The notes beneath the pieces were generated by a model. That model did not search any database and had not been told where the DNA came from. It saw only the letters and a program-made list of their open reading frames with translations. The translations under genes were made by a program, and so were the position numbers. Below, in pieces: positions 48,901 to 58,966 of a stretch of 64,000 nt of DNA. Within the stretch, counting starts at the first letter, position 1. Every line of letters starts with the position of its first letter. Origin of the DNA: Streptomyces sp. RKAG290 (lineage in GTDB: Bacteria > Actinomycetota > Actinomycetes > Streptomycetales > Streptomycetaceae); NCBI RefSeq assembly GCF_023701695.1, contig NZ_JAJOZC010000001.1:558001-622000 (forward strand). Reading direction: 5' to 3'.

Positions 48901-51900
48901 GGGGACCGGGTCGCCCGCGTCGACCGCGTGCGCGCCGCGGCTGGCGAGGACGAGCCGGGCCTCGCTGAAGCGTTCGTCGGCCAGCCAGGACTGGACGAGG
49001 GCCAGTGTCCGTGCCGCCAGCTCGCGGCCGGCTTCGGGACCGGCCGGCCGGTCCGCGGGCGTCAGCTCGACGACCAGCGCGTCGGGGACGGGCCCGGCTA
49101 CGAGGCCGGCGGCGTGGTCCGCGGCATCGGCGTACGCCCACGTCGGCCCGGCCGCCGTGGGTCCGGCCGGTACCGGGTGCCAGCCGATCCGGTGCAGCGC
49201 GCCGGGACGTGCCCCTGCGGCCGCGGCCGCGATCCGGTCACCGTCCACCTGGCGCAGGCTCACCGCGTCCAGGGTGAGGACGGGCTCGCCGGAGGGGTCG
49301 AAGGCGTGCAGGGTCCATCCGTCGTCGCCCTTCGTCCACCGGATGCGGAGCGCGGTGGCTCCGGTGGCGTGGAGGCGCGCGCCCGCGAAGTCGAACGGCA
49401 GGGCGATCTGTCCCGTCTCGGCCTCGTCGGCCAGCCTGTGTACGAGAGGGTGCAGCGCGGCATCGAGCAGGGCGGGGTGGATCCCGAAGTGTGCTGCCTC
49501 CTCGTGGAGTTCGGCGGGCAGTACGAGTTCGGCGTGGAGGGTGGCGCCGTCCTCGTGCAGGCTCCGCACTCCGTGGAAGGCCGGTCCGTAGTGGTAGCCG
49601 TGTGCGGCCAGCCGTTCGTAGAGCGCGTCCACCGTCTTTTCGGTCGCCTGCGGGGACGGCGGGCCGGGCGGCGTGGCGAGGGCGGGGGCGGCGGTGTCAT
49701 TGCCGGCCGCGAGGGTGCCGGTCGCGTGGCGGGTCCACGCCGCATCGGGTGCGGACTCCGGGGCGGTGTGCACGGAGAACGTACGGTGCCCCCGGTCGTC
49801 CGCCGCGCCGACGGTGACCTGGATGCGCAGTGCGTCGGCTTCCGGCAGGACGAGGGGGTTCTCCAGTGTCAGCCCGGCCACTTCGCCGCCGCCGGTCCGG
49901 TCCGCGGCGGCCACGGCGAGCTCCAGGAAGGCGGTGCCGGGCAGAAGGGGGTGGCCGAGGATGTCGTGGTCGGCCAGCCAGGGGTGGGTGGCCAGCGACA
50001 GCCGGCCGGTGAGCACCAGGCCTCCCTCGTCGGCGAGTTCGACCGCGGCGCCGAGCAGCGGGTGGTCGGCCCTGACCAGTCCGAGGCGGGTCGCCGAGGC
50101 TGTCGCGTCGGGAGTGGGCGTCCAGTGGCGTCGGCGCTGGAAGGCGTACGTCGGCAGGTCGAGGTCCGACCGACCCGCACCGTCGCCGAGCAGCGGCGAC
50201 CAGTCGACCTTCTCTCCCGCCACCTGCACCCGCGCCAGCGCCTCGACCAGCGCACCCACCTCACCCCGGCCCCGCCGCAGCACCGGCACGGCAACCGCCT
50301 GCGGCACCACCTCACGCACCATCGCACTCAGCACACCCTCAGGACCCAACTCCACGAACCGCGACACACCACGCCCACGGAACTCCTCCACCACATCAAG
50401 GAACCGCACCGCCTCACGCACATGCCGCACCCAGTACTCCGGCGAACGCAACCGCTCCACCGAAACACGCCCACCACCATCGAACGCCACCAGCTCAACC
50501 CGCGGCTCACGAAACTCCACACCCGCCGCAACCAACGAGAACTCCGCCAGCACACCATCCATATGCGGCGAATGAAACGCATGACTCACCCGCAACCGCC
50601 GCACCCGACGCCCACGCCCGGCCAGCTCCGCCGACACGGCCAGCACGGCTTCCTCATCACCCGACACGACCACCGCCCGCGGCCCGTTGACCGCGGCGAT
50701 GTCCACACCTTCGGTGAGGAGGGGGCTCACCTCGTCCTCGGTGGCCTCAACGGCGACCATCGCACCACCCGCACGAGCCGCCTGCATCAACCGCCCACGC
50801 GCCGCCACCAACCGCGCCGCATCCGACAGACTCAGCACACCCGCCACATGAGCAGCCGCCAACTCACCCACCGAATGCCCCGCCACCGCCACAGGCACCA
50901 CACCAAAACTCTCCACCAACCGGAACAACGCCACCTCAACCGCGAACAACCCCGGCTGAGCCCACCCCGTCCCGTCCAACAACCCACCCAACGCATCCCC
51001 CTCGGACGCGAACACCACCTCACCCAACGACCGCCCCAACAACGGCTCCAACTCCGCCGCCACCGCATCAAACGCAGCCGCGAACACCGGGAACGACGCA
51101 TACAACTCACGCCCCATCCCCACCCGCTGACTCCCCTGACCCGTGAACAGGAACACCGGGCCTCCGGGTTGCGTCCTGCCCACGGTCAGGCCGGGGGCGT
51201 CCTCGCCCCGGGCCAGGGCCCGCAGCCCGTCGAGGAGTTCCTGCCGGTGCGAGCCGGACACGACAGCGCGTTCCGGCAGGGCGGTGCGGGAGGCCGAGAG
51301 TGCGCGTCCGGTGTCCAGGAGCGACTGCTCGGGCCGCTCCTCGACGTATTGGAGGAGCCGGGACGCCTGTCCGCGCAGCCCTTCCGCTCCGCGTGCCGAC
51401 AGCGGCCACACCACGGGTGTGCCGTCGAGTGGAGCCACGGCGTCGGGCAGTTCCCCCGTCGCCTCCGCGGGTGCCTGCTCCAGGATGACGTGCGCGTTCG
51501 TCCCGCTGATCCCGAACGAGGACACACCCGCCCGGCGCGGCCGCCCCGTCTCCGGCCACTCCACAGCATCCGACAGCAACGACACCGCACCCGACGACCA
51601 GTCGACGCGGGGGTGGGCTCGTCGATGTGGAGGGACTTCGCGAGGACACCCTCGCGCAGGGAATGCACCATTTTGATGATGCCGCCGACTCCGGCAGCTG
51701 CCTGGCTGTGACCGATGTTCGACTTCAGCGAACCCAGCCACAACGGCTCACCCGCACGGTCCTGCCCGTACGTCGCCAACAGGGCCTGCGCCTCGATCGG
51801 ATCACCAAGCCGCGTCCCCGTCCCGTGCGCCTCCACCGCATCGACCTCGTCCGCCCGCAACCCGGCAACCGACAGCGCCTGCCGGATCACCCGCTCCTGC

Positions 51901-54900
51901 GACGGACCGTTCGGCGCCGTCAGACCATTACTCGCACCGTCCTGGTTCACCGCACTGCCCCGCACCACGGCCAGCACCCGATGCCCCAGCCGACGGGCAT
52001 CGGAAAGCCGCTCCACCAGCAGCAGACCGACCCCCTCACTCCACCCCGTACCGTCCGCGGAATCGGAGAAGGGCTTGCAGCGGCCGTCAGCGGACAGGCC
52101 GCGCTGCCGGCTGAACTCCAGGAACATCCCCGGGGTGGACATCACTGCCACGCCGCCGGCCAGCGCGAGTGTGCACTCCCCTGGCGCAGGGCCTGGACGG
52201 CCAGGTGCAGGGCCACCAGGGACGACGAGCACGCCGTGTCGACGGTCACCGCCGGGCCTTCGAGACCGAACGTGTACGCGATGCGTCCCGAGAGGATGCT
52301 GCTGGTGCTGCCGGTCAGGCGGTGGCCGTCGCCACCGCCGGACGACTCGTGCAGCCGGGGTCCGTAATCGAGGGCGGTACCGCCGACGAATACCCCGGTG
52401 CGAGTGCCGCGCAGGGCGCCGGTGTCCACCCCGGCGCGCTCGAACGCCTCCCACGCCGTCTCCAGCAGCAGCCGCTGCTGCGGATCCATCGCCGCGGCCT
52501 CCCGCGGACTCAGCCCGAAGAACTCCGCGTCGAAATCCGCCGCCTCGTACAGGAAGCCGCCCTCACGGGCGAACGGCGTGGGGTCATCGCCGCGTTTGGC
52601 GGGGAGGTCCCAGCCGCGGTCTGCCGGGAACGGACCGATCGCGTCCGTACCGGACTCCACCAGCCGCCACAACTCCTCCGGCGACGACACACCACCCGGA
52701 TACCGGCACGCCATACCCACAATGGCGATCGGCTCGTCGGTGGCTGCGGCAGGCACCGGCGTCGCAACGGCCTCACGGGGCGTCGTTCCGCCGAGCCGCA
52801 AGCGCAGTTGGGTGACGACCGCTTCGGGGTGGGGTGGTCGTACACGAGGGTCTGGGGAAGGTCCAGTCCGGTGGCCGCCGCGAGCCGGTCACGCAGTTCG
52901 ACCCCGGACAGCGAGTCGAAGCCGAGGTCCTTGAAAGGGCGGGTCTGGTCGACGGCGTCCGGCGTCACATGTCCCAGTACCAGGGCCACTTGGGTGCGTA
53001 CCAGCTCGGCGGGGTCCGCGGCGAGCGGGGTGGCGGCGCGCTCGTCCGTGGGCTGCGGGGCGCTGCCGGCCGAATCGGCGGCAGGGGCGTCCTGGAGCTG
53101 CCCGGCCGCTGCCGGCTGCTCCGGGAGCCAGTGGCGTTCGCGCTGGAAGGGGTAGCCGGGCAGGTCGACGCGGTGTGCGTCGAGTCCGTGGAGCGGACCG
53201 GTCCAGTCGGTGTCGAGCCGGGCGAGTGCTCCGAGCACGGTGGCTGCTTCGGGACGCCCGCGGCGCATCGCGGGTGCCACGAGGAACGTGTCCGGCTGCG
53301 TGTCGGTCCCGGTGAGCGTCTCGCGTACCGAGGAGGTGAGGACGGCGTCCGGGCCCAGTTCCAGGTAGCGGCGGATCCCGGCGGCGGACAGGGAGCGGAT
53401 GCCGTCCCCGAACCGGACGGCCTCGCGGACGTGCCGCACCCAGTAGTCGGGGGTGGTGAGTTCGCCGTCCGAGGCGAGGCGCCCGGTCACGTTGCTGATG
53501 ACGGGCAGGAGGGCTGGGTGGTAGGCGATGTCCTGCGCGGTTTCGCGGAATGCGCCGAGCATCGCGTCCATGTGGGACGAGTGGAAGGCGTGGCTGACCC
53601 GGAGCGGGCGGGTGCGGCGGCCGTCCTGCTCCAGCCGGGCTGCTACGGCCCGTACCGCGTCGCCGTCGCCGGAGATGACCACTGACCGGGGGCCGTTGAC
53701 CGCGGCGATGTCCACTCCGGGACCTACTTGTTCCAGCAGCGGCCGCAGCTCCTCCTCCGTGGCCTGGAGTGCGGCCATGGCGCCGTCGGCCGCGGGCAGG
53801 GCCTGCATGAGCCGGCCGCGTGCGGCGACCAGACGTGCGGCGTCGGGCAGCGTGAGGACTCCCGCCGCGTGTGCGGCGGTGAGTTCGCCTATGGAGTGCC
53901 CGGCGACGGCGTCGGGGCGCAGCCCCCAGGAGCGGACCAGCCGGTAGAGCGCCGTCTCGACGGCGAACAGTGCGGGCTGGGTCCAGGCCGTGGTGTCGAG
54001 GAGCGCTGCCTCGTCGCTGCCGTCCGTGGCGAAGGCGATGTCGCGCAACGGCCGGGGCAGCCATCGGTCCAGGGCCTCGGCGGACTCGTCGAAGGCGTCC
54101 GCGAACGCCGGGTAGGTGTCGTACAGTTCGCGGCCCGCCGAGGGCCGCTGGCTGCCCTGGCCGGAGAAGAGGACCGCCGTACGGGTGTCCTCGGGCGGCT
54201 CGGCCGCCTGCCAGGTGGGGCGTTCGCCGCGGGCGAGCGCGGCCAGTTCGGTGAGCAGTCCGTCCCGGTTGTCGGCGGTGAGGAGGGCGCGGTGGCGGAA
54301 TGCCGTGCGGGTGGTGGCGAGCGTGTGGGCGAGGTCCGCCGGACGGATGGCGGGCCGCTCCACGAGGCGGCTGCGGAGCCGGGCGGCCTGGTCGCGCAGG
54401 GCGTTCTCGTTACGGGCGGTCACGAGGACGGGCACGCCGCGGGCGGCCTGCGGGGCGCGCTCCGGACCGGTTGCCGCGGATGCCTGCGGTGGGTTGCCGG
54501 CCGCGTCCTGGCTCCCGTCGGCGTCCTGCGGTGCGCCCTCTGCGGAGGTCGCCGTGGATGCCGGCGGCGGGGTGACGGCCGTGTCCTGGGCCTCGTCGGC
54601 CTGTGGCGGCGTGGCGACCGCGTCCTGGCTTCCGTCGGCCGTCTCCGGGGCTGCCGCGACCACCACGTGGCAGTTGGTTCCGCCCATGCCGAAGGAGCTC
54701 ACCCCCGCCAGCAGGCGGTCGTCCGGGCCGCCCGGCCACGGGCCGTGCCCGGTGCGTACGCGCAGGCCGAGCGCGTCCAGCGGAATGCTCTCCGGAGCGC
54801 TGCGGTGCCCGGGGGTGCCGGGCAGTTCGCGGTGGTGCAGGCCGAGGAGCACCTTGACCAGGCCGGTGACGCCCGCGGCTGCCTCCAGGTGGCCCACGGC

Positions 54901-55950
54901 CGCCTTGGCCGAGCCGACCTCCAGCGCGGGGCCGCCGTCGCGGCGGCTCGCGCCGAAGACCGCCCCGAGGGCGGCGGCCTCGACGGGGTCGCCGACCTTG
55001 GTGCCGGTGCCGTGCAGCTCCACGTAGGAGATGTCCGCCGGGTCGGTGCCGGCGCGCCGGTGGGCGGCGCGCAACACCGCCTCCTGGCCGGCCCGGCCGG
55101 GCACGGTGAGTCCTTCGGTGGCGCCGTCGTTGCCGACGGCACTGCCGAGGACGACCCCGTAGACCGGGTCACCGTCCGCGAGGGCGGCGGCGAGCGGTTT
55201 GAGGACGACGACGGCGCCGCCCTCGCCCCGTCCGTAGCCGTTGGCCCGCTCGTCGAACGTGAAGGAGCGGCCGTCCGCGGAGAGGCCGCCGAACCGGGCG
55301 GCCGCGAGGGTGCTGTCGGGTGCGGCGATCAGGCTGACGCCACCGGCGAGCGCGATGTCGGACTCGCCCGTGCGCAGGCTCTCGCAGGCGAGGTGGACGG
55401 CGACGAGTGAGGACGACTGTCCGGTGTCCACGGTGAGGCTCGGTCCGCGCAGGCCCAGGACGTAGGAGAGCCGGTTGGCGATGATGCCGCGGCTCAGGCC
55501 GGTGAGCGTGTGGCGTCCGACGGCCTGGGCGCCCAGCCGGTGGGCGAGGGCCGCGTAGTCGTCGCCCATGGCGCCGAAGAAGACGCCCGTACGGCTGTCC
55601 CGGAGGGTGCCGGGCACGACCCGGGCGTTCTCCAGCGCCTCCCAGCCGAGCTCCAGGGCGAGGCGCTGCTGCGGGTCCATCGCGGCGGCCTCGCGCGGGG
55701 CGATGCCGAAGAACTCCGCGTCGAAGGTGTCCACGCGGTCCAGGAACGCACCCTGCCGGGGCACATCGGCCGTGCCGGCGTCCGGCCAGCGTCCGGCCGG
55801 CGCCGGGCCGAAGGCGTCTCGGCCCTCGCTGAGCAGACTCCAGAACGCCTCCGGACCGTCCGCCTGAGGGAGGCGGCAGGCGATCCCGATGACGGCGACG
55901 GCCTGGCGGTCGGCGGCTGATGTGCGCTCGGTGCGATGCGGGACGGTCAT
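36981..55950 (-). CDS. PKS1: type I polyketide synthase, loading module and modules 1-3 (eight apparent frameshifts)
   Basis: After adding one base at each of eight places, the gene is 18978 nt and encodes 6325 residues: KSQ-AT-ACP, then three KS-AT-DH-KR-ACP modules and a C-terminal docking tail ([15 protein letters not shown]). Breaks lie at short G/C runs near 38846-38850, 44070-44075, 44464-44467, 44709-44711, 47087-47098, 51609-51613, 52178-52181 and 52826-52834. In every case domain-conserved text continues in the next frame, and the corrected length is an exact multiple of three. All four ATs carry HAFH (malonyl). Together the modules predict CH3-(CH=CH)3-CO-ACP. The ATG at 55950 is downstream of a SARP-type promoter. 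By content it matches AbyB1. Genuine decay cannot be excluded from sequence alone. Confidence 0.88.
37120..42285 (-). other. PKS1 module 3: KS-AT(mal)-DH-KR-ACP
   Basis: Approximate domains: KS3 41005-42285, AT3 39590-40640 (GHSVGA rather than GHSVGE; HAFH), DH3 38850-39550 ([10 protein letters not shown] and [11 protein letters not shown] kept; the usual YGP motif reads YEGLF), KR3 37441-38650 ([20 protein letters not shown]), ACP3 37120-37310 (GMDSL). One frame break lies at 38846-38850, at the end of the DH. The module predicts a third double bond. The unusual YEGLF in DH3 is the only reason to doubt dehydration. Confidence 0.85.
37441..38644. repeat. KR3 cassette, near-identical to KR2
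   Basis: This 1.2-kb block covers the KR domain and matches 42756-43920. The only large difference is a 39-bp length change inside an Ala/Pro/Val-rich linker around 38150-38290. Codons here end mostly in G or T (GTG, TTG, GGG, CGT), in contrast with flanking DNA. Confidence 0.9.
42756..43920. repeat. KR2 cassette, near-identical to KR3
   Basis: Partner of 37441-38644. It includes a short minisatellite in the linker before the Rossmann fold, encoding two tandem copies of ASAVPASPD (about 43480-43560). The KR3 copy has a longer and different arrangement of the same Ala/Pro/Val units. Confidence 0.9.
44849..45893. repeat. AT2 cassette, near-identical to AT1
   Basis: Matches 50122-51158 almost exactly, apart from a divergent window of about 150 bp in the middle (around 45345-45500 versus 50618-50760). 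G/T-ending codons mark the identical parts and C-ending codons the divergent window. Confidence 0.88.
47570..52740 (-). other. PKS1 module 1: KS-AT(mal)-DH-KR-ACP
   Basis: Approximate domains: KS1 51475-52740 (DTACSSS; two frame breaks), AT1 50120-51160 (GHSVGE, HAFH), DH1 49205-50085 ([26 protein letters not shown]), KR1 48000-49190 ([19 protein letters not shown]), ACP1 47570-47790 (GFDSL). All catalytic motifs are intact; predicted product is a crotonyl-type unit. KR1 is not part of the KR2/KR3 duplication and has ordinary codon use. Confidence 0.86.
50122..51158. repeat. AT1 cassette, near-identical to AT2
   Basis: Partner of 44849-45893, offset 5.26-5.27 kb. The match begins sharply at the end of the AT (YAFQRRRHW) and ends at the GQGSQR entry motif, so exactly one AT domain was exchanged. 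Confidence 0.88.
52834..55902 (-). other. PKS1 loading module: KSQ-AT(mal)-ACP
   Basis: KSQ at about 54650-55902, AT at 53121-54180, ACP at 52834-53010 (GFDSL, Ser codon 52917-52919). The KS active-site Cys is replaced by Gln (DTGQSSS; codon 55417-55419, Gln178), the hallmark of a decarboxylating loading KS. The AT carries GHSIGE and HAFH, so malonyl-CoA is loaded and decarboxylated to an acetyl starter. A frame break follows the ACP helix at 52826-52834. Confidence 0.92.
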
Positions 55951-56024
55951 CTCGGCTGGGTGCTCCCTCGTCGTGGGTGCGGGACGTGGTGACACGCCCG
56001 CGTGGGGCCTCACGGCCCCACCCC

Positions 56025-56057
56025 ATCGTCGGAAGCAGTGCTAAACCGGCCCTGAAA
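56025..56057 (-). promoter_or_regulatory. SARP-type promoter for PKS1
   Basis: Minus-strand heptamers TTTCAGG (56051-56057) and GTTTAGC (56040-56046) lie 11 bp apart. GACGAT (56025-56030) follows after 9 bp. Spacing and -10 hexamer are the same as for the NtaA-like gene at 12.85 kb. Predicted start is near 56018, about 68 nt before the ATG at 55950. Confidence 0.72.
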
Positions 56058-56066
56058 GGCGGCTGT

Positions 56067-57961
56067 TCACCCGGCCTGGCCGCCGGGCCGGCCGAGCCCC
56101 GTCTCCGCCACGAGGCGAGCGAGGGCGGCCCGTGAACCGACGCCCAGCTTGCGGTAGATGCGGCTCAGGTGGACGTCCACGGTGCGCGGGCTGAGCGTGA
56201 GTTCCGCGGCGATCTCGCGGGTCCGTTTTCCGGTGGCGGCGATCTCCGCGACCTGCCGCTCGCGTTCGGTGAGCGCGGCGGCGGGAGGTTCGGCCGGGCC
56301 GCGGACAGCGGGCGGGGCGGCCACGGCCCGGTTGCGCGGTGGCGATCCGGGAACCAGCCGGTGCACGAGCTCCGTGGCCTGGTCGCGCTGCCCGCGCACC
56401 CCGGTACGGGCGGTCAGGTCCTCCGTGAGGAGCAGGAGTTCGGCCGCGCGTCTGGCCCGGTCGGCGGGCTCGCTCCGGTACGGGGCCGAGGCTTCGTCCC
56501 TCGCTTCCACCGTGAGCAGCCGAATGCTCGTGTCGAGCCGGTCGGCAGCGGTGCCCAGGTCGCCCGCGCGGAGCGACTCGCGTGCCGCCGCCAGCAGGAT
56601 GTCCAGGTCGCCGCTGGCGCTGCCCGGCACGGAGCGCTCGATGTGCAGGGCGAGCACGCCCGCGGGTGCGCCGCGGGCGACGAGCACGGCCAGGGCGCGC
56701 CGGTGTGCGCCGAGACGCCCGCAGGCGTCGGATTCCTCGTACACGACGCGCCGCAGCAGGGGGTGGCGGAAGTGGAATCCCCGTTGGGGGCGTCCCGGAT
56801 CAGGTCGGGGCGGCGCAGCTGTTCGAGCACCCGGCAGACCGTCCGCTCCGGCAGTCCGGACGCGATGCTGACACCGCCCAGGTCGAAGGTGGTGCCGAGC
56901 ATCACGGCCGCCAGGGCTACGGCGCGTTCCTCGGCGTCCAGCGATGCCAGCTCCCCGCGTATCCGTGCGGTGAACGCGACGGGCAGCGCCGATCCCTCCG
57001 TGAGCCAGCCGTCACCGCTGAAGCGGCCGACGTGCTCCGAACGCCAGCGGTCCAGGGTCAGCAGGTAGAGCGGCACGCCGTCGGACATGTGGTGCAGGAT
57101 GCGCAGGGCGTCCGAGCCGGCCGGGTGCCCGGTGAGGCGGGCCGCCTGGGCGAGGTTCAGCGGGCCGAGCTCCACGCTCACGCTCGTACCGTAGTCGGCG
57201 CCTTCGGCGAGCAACGCCCGCAGGCCGGCCGGGGACTGGGCGGGGCGGTGTGCGATGACCAGGGCGATGGGCTGCTCGGTCGGCCAGCGCACGAGGTACT
57301 CCAGCAGCTCCAACGAGCCCTGGTCCGCGGCGTGTACGTCGTCGAGGACGATGACGAGGCCGCCTCTCGCGCCTGCCCAGTCGCTCAGCATTCCGGACAT
57401 GGCGGAGAAGGTCTGGCAGCGTCCGTCCTCCAGCGAACTGGCGCCGCCGGTGGCGGGGAAGGGCCCGGTGGCGAGGTTGCGCATCAGCTGGGCGACGGGC
57501 TCGCGGTTCTCCTCGGCGGTGCGGTCGGCAAGCCGGCTGCGCAGCGCCTCGACGAACATCTGGCACCGGACGCCCGGTTCGCCGTCCACGCCGCCGCTGC
57601 TCCGTAGCACGGCCCAGCCGCGCTCCGCGGCGAGTTCGCAGAACGCGCCGAGGAGCCGGGTCTTGCCGGAACCCGGTTCACCGATCAGCTCCACGACGCT
57701 GCGCCGGCTCTCGACCGCTCCGAGCGCGGCCTCCAGGAACCTCTCCTCCTCCGGACGAAGCAGAGCGGCGATCGCGTCGGTGAGTGAGCCGCCGGTGGCG
57801 CGGGCCGCCACGGCAGGGTCCGCCGGGACGCTGAGGACTGTGCAGGGATCCGGTGCTGACGGTGACGCTATGACGACCACGGTCCGGACGTCCCTTCCGC
57901 TCGGCGGCTCACACACTTCCCTTCGCGTTGCGTCGTGACTGTAGTCCCGCATTTCGGTCAT
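56067..57961 (-). CDS. LAL (large LuxR-family) transcriptional activator (one apparent frameshift)
   Basis: After restoring one base the protein has 631 residues, somewhat short for a LAL regulator (usually 850-1000). The N-terminal AAA+ ATPase has Walker A GEPGSGKT and Walker B LVIVLDDVHAAD. The C-terminal LuxR helix-turn-helix reads LTERERQVAEIAATGKRTREI, then SPRTVDVHLSRIYRKLGV. The break is at a G5 run (56786-56790): the ATPase part and the HTH part lie in different frames, and one more C in the coding strand joins them. Start uncertain; ATG 57961 was used, with a GTG at 57982 also in frame. It lies between the tetronate genes and PKS1 and is probably a pathway activator comparable to AbyH. 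Confidence 0.85.
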
Positions 57962-58035
57962 CCCCGAGTCTGAAATGAACACTTAATTTGCCATCGTGCG
58001 CGCAATGACACGTCAGAGGTAGGGGTGTGCCGGTG

Positions 58036-58066
58036 TTTCAGGTGCGCTTTAGCCGAGCGGTAGGGG
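58036..58066 (+). promoter_or_regulatory. SARP-type promoter for the tetronate acetylation/elimination genes
   Basis: Heptamers TTTCAGG (58036-58042) and CTTTAGC (58047-58053) lie 11 bp apart, among the best pairs in the window. The -10 is less clear: TAGGGG (58061-58066) lies 7 bp after the second heptamer instead of 9. Leader to the ATG at 58130 is about 57 nt. Confidence 0.65.
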
Positions 58067-58129
58067 CGGCAAGCACGCTGGCGTCCGCGGCCCAGGAGGA
58101 CCGGCTGAGGAGAACCAGAGGGGTGTGCC

Positions 58130-58966
58130 ATGGTCGGCGGAATCCGGATAGACGAGCCGGCGCGGGAGCGCCGCCACACCCTGTTCTTCCTTGAGGAGAT
58201 CAAGGACTTCGCTCCCGTCTTCCTCGATACGGAGATCGACACCACGCGTGTCCAGGAGCACCGGGACGCCGCTCGCCGCGCCGGAGTGCGGTATTCCGTC
58301 GTCTCGTACGTCCTCGTCGCCGCGGCCCAGGTGCTCGCCACGCACCCCGAGGCCAACGCGGCCTTCCAGGGCGGGCGGCGGCCACGTGTCGCACGGTTCG
58401 AGGAGATCGCCGGGAAGGTGACGCTGGACAAGGAGATCGACGGCACCCGGCTGGTGCTCGCCACGGTGGTGCCCGAGCCGCACACCGGTGGCCTGGACGC
58501 GGTGCAGCGGATCCTCGACCGGATCAGGGACACCGATCCCGCGGACCTGCCGGAGCTGGCCCGGCTGCGGGAGCTGCACACGCTGCCGTGGCGGCGTGGG
58601 CGCGCCCTGTTCCGCAAGGCCGCCCGGGCACTGGAGCTGCGGCCGCGGATCACCGGCACGTTCGCCGTGACCTCGCTCGGCCACCGGGCGGTCGACGGAT
58701 TCCACTCCGTCGGCGGCACCACGCTCACCCTCGGCGTGGGGCGAGTCACCGACCGGCCCGTGGTGCGCGACGGTTCGCTCGCCGTGGCGCCCGTGCTCCG
58801 ACTGAGCCTGTCCTTCGACCACCGGGTGATCGACGGTGCCGAAGCGGCGGATGTGCTCACCGAAATCCGGCAGGTCCTCCAGGACTGGCCGGCCCACACC
58901 GAAGGAGAGGAGGACGGGGCGGCTCCCGGCCGTCCCGCGGCCGAGGCCGTCCCGGCACCCGAATGA
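58130..58966 (+). CDS. abyA4: Stand-alone E2-type acyltransferase, tetronate O-acetyltransferase (AbyA4-like)
   Basis: A 278-residue protein with only the catalytic domain of 2-oxoacid dehydrogenase E2 (chloramphenicol-acetyltransferase fold). There is no lipoyl or subunit-binding domain. The active-site motif HRVIDG gives His231 and Asp235. In tetronate pathways (agglomerin Agg4, AbyA4 type) such proteins acetylate the primary alcohol of the tetronate as the first half of making the exocyclic double bond. The stop overlaps the start of the hydrolase-like gene (ATGA), so the two steps are co-translated. A C-terminal acidic tail of about 25 residues is not conserved. GAGGGG precedes the ATG. 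The family assignment is firm; the acetyl donor and substrate follow from homologues. Confidence 0.87.
   Translation: MVGGIRIDEPARERRHTLFFLEEIKDFAPVFLDTEIDTTRVQEHRDAARRAGVRYSVVSYVLVAAAQVLATHPEANAAFQGGRRPRVARFEEIAGKVTLDKEIDGTRLVLATVVPEPHTGGLDAVQRILDRIRDTDPADLPELARLRELHTLPWRRGRALFRKAARALELRPRITGTFAVTSLGHRAVDGFHSVGGTTLTLGVGRVTDRPVVRDGSLAVAPVLRLSLSFDHRVIDGAEAADVLTEIRQVLQDWPAHTEGEEDGAAPGRPAAEAVPAPE

Noticed and set aside
44849..51158. The duplicated AT blocks as transposable elements
   Set aside because: No transposase, terminal inverted repeats or target duplications; the blocks coincide with domain borders and stay in the PKS reading frame.
36981..55950. PKS1 as several separate genes or as a decayed pseudogene
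   Set aside because: Each break is a single-base deficit at a G/C run, conserved domain text continues in the adjacent frame, and eight restored bases give an exact multiple of three. One mosaic gene with sequence errors is simpler, though not proven.
57969..57986. TTTCAGA near the LAL start as a promoter box
   Set aside because: It overlaps the candidate start codons, has no second heptamer and no fitting -10.
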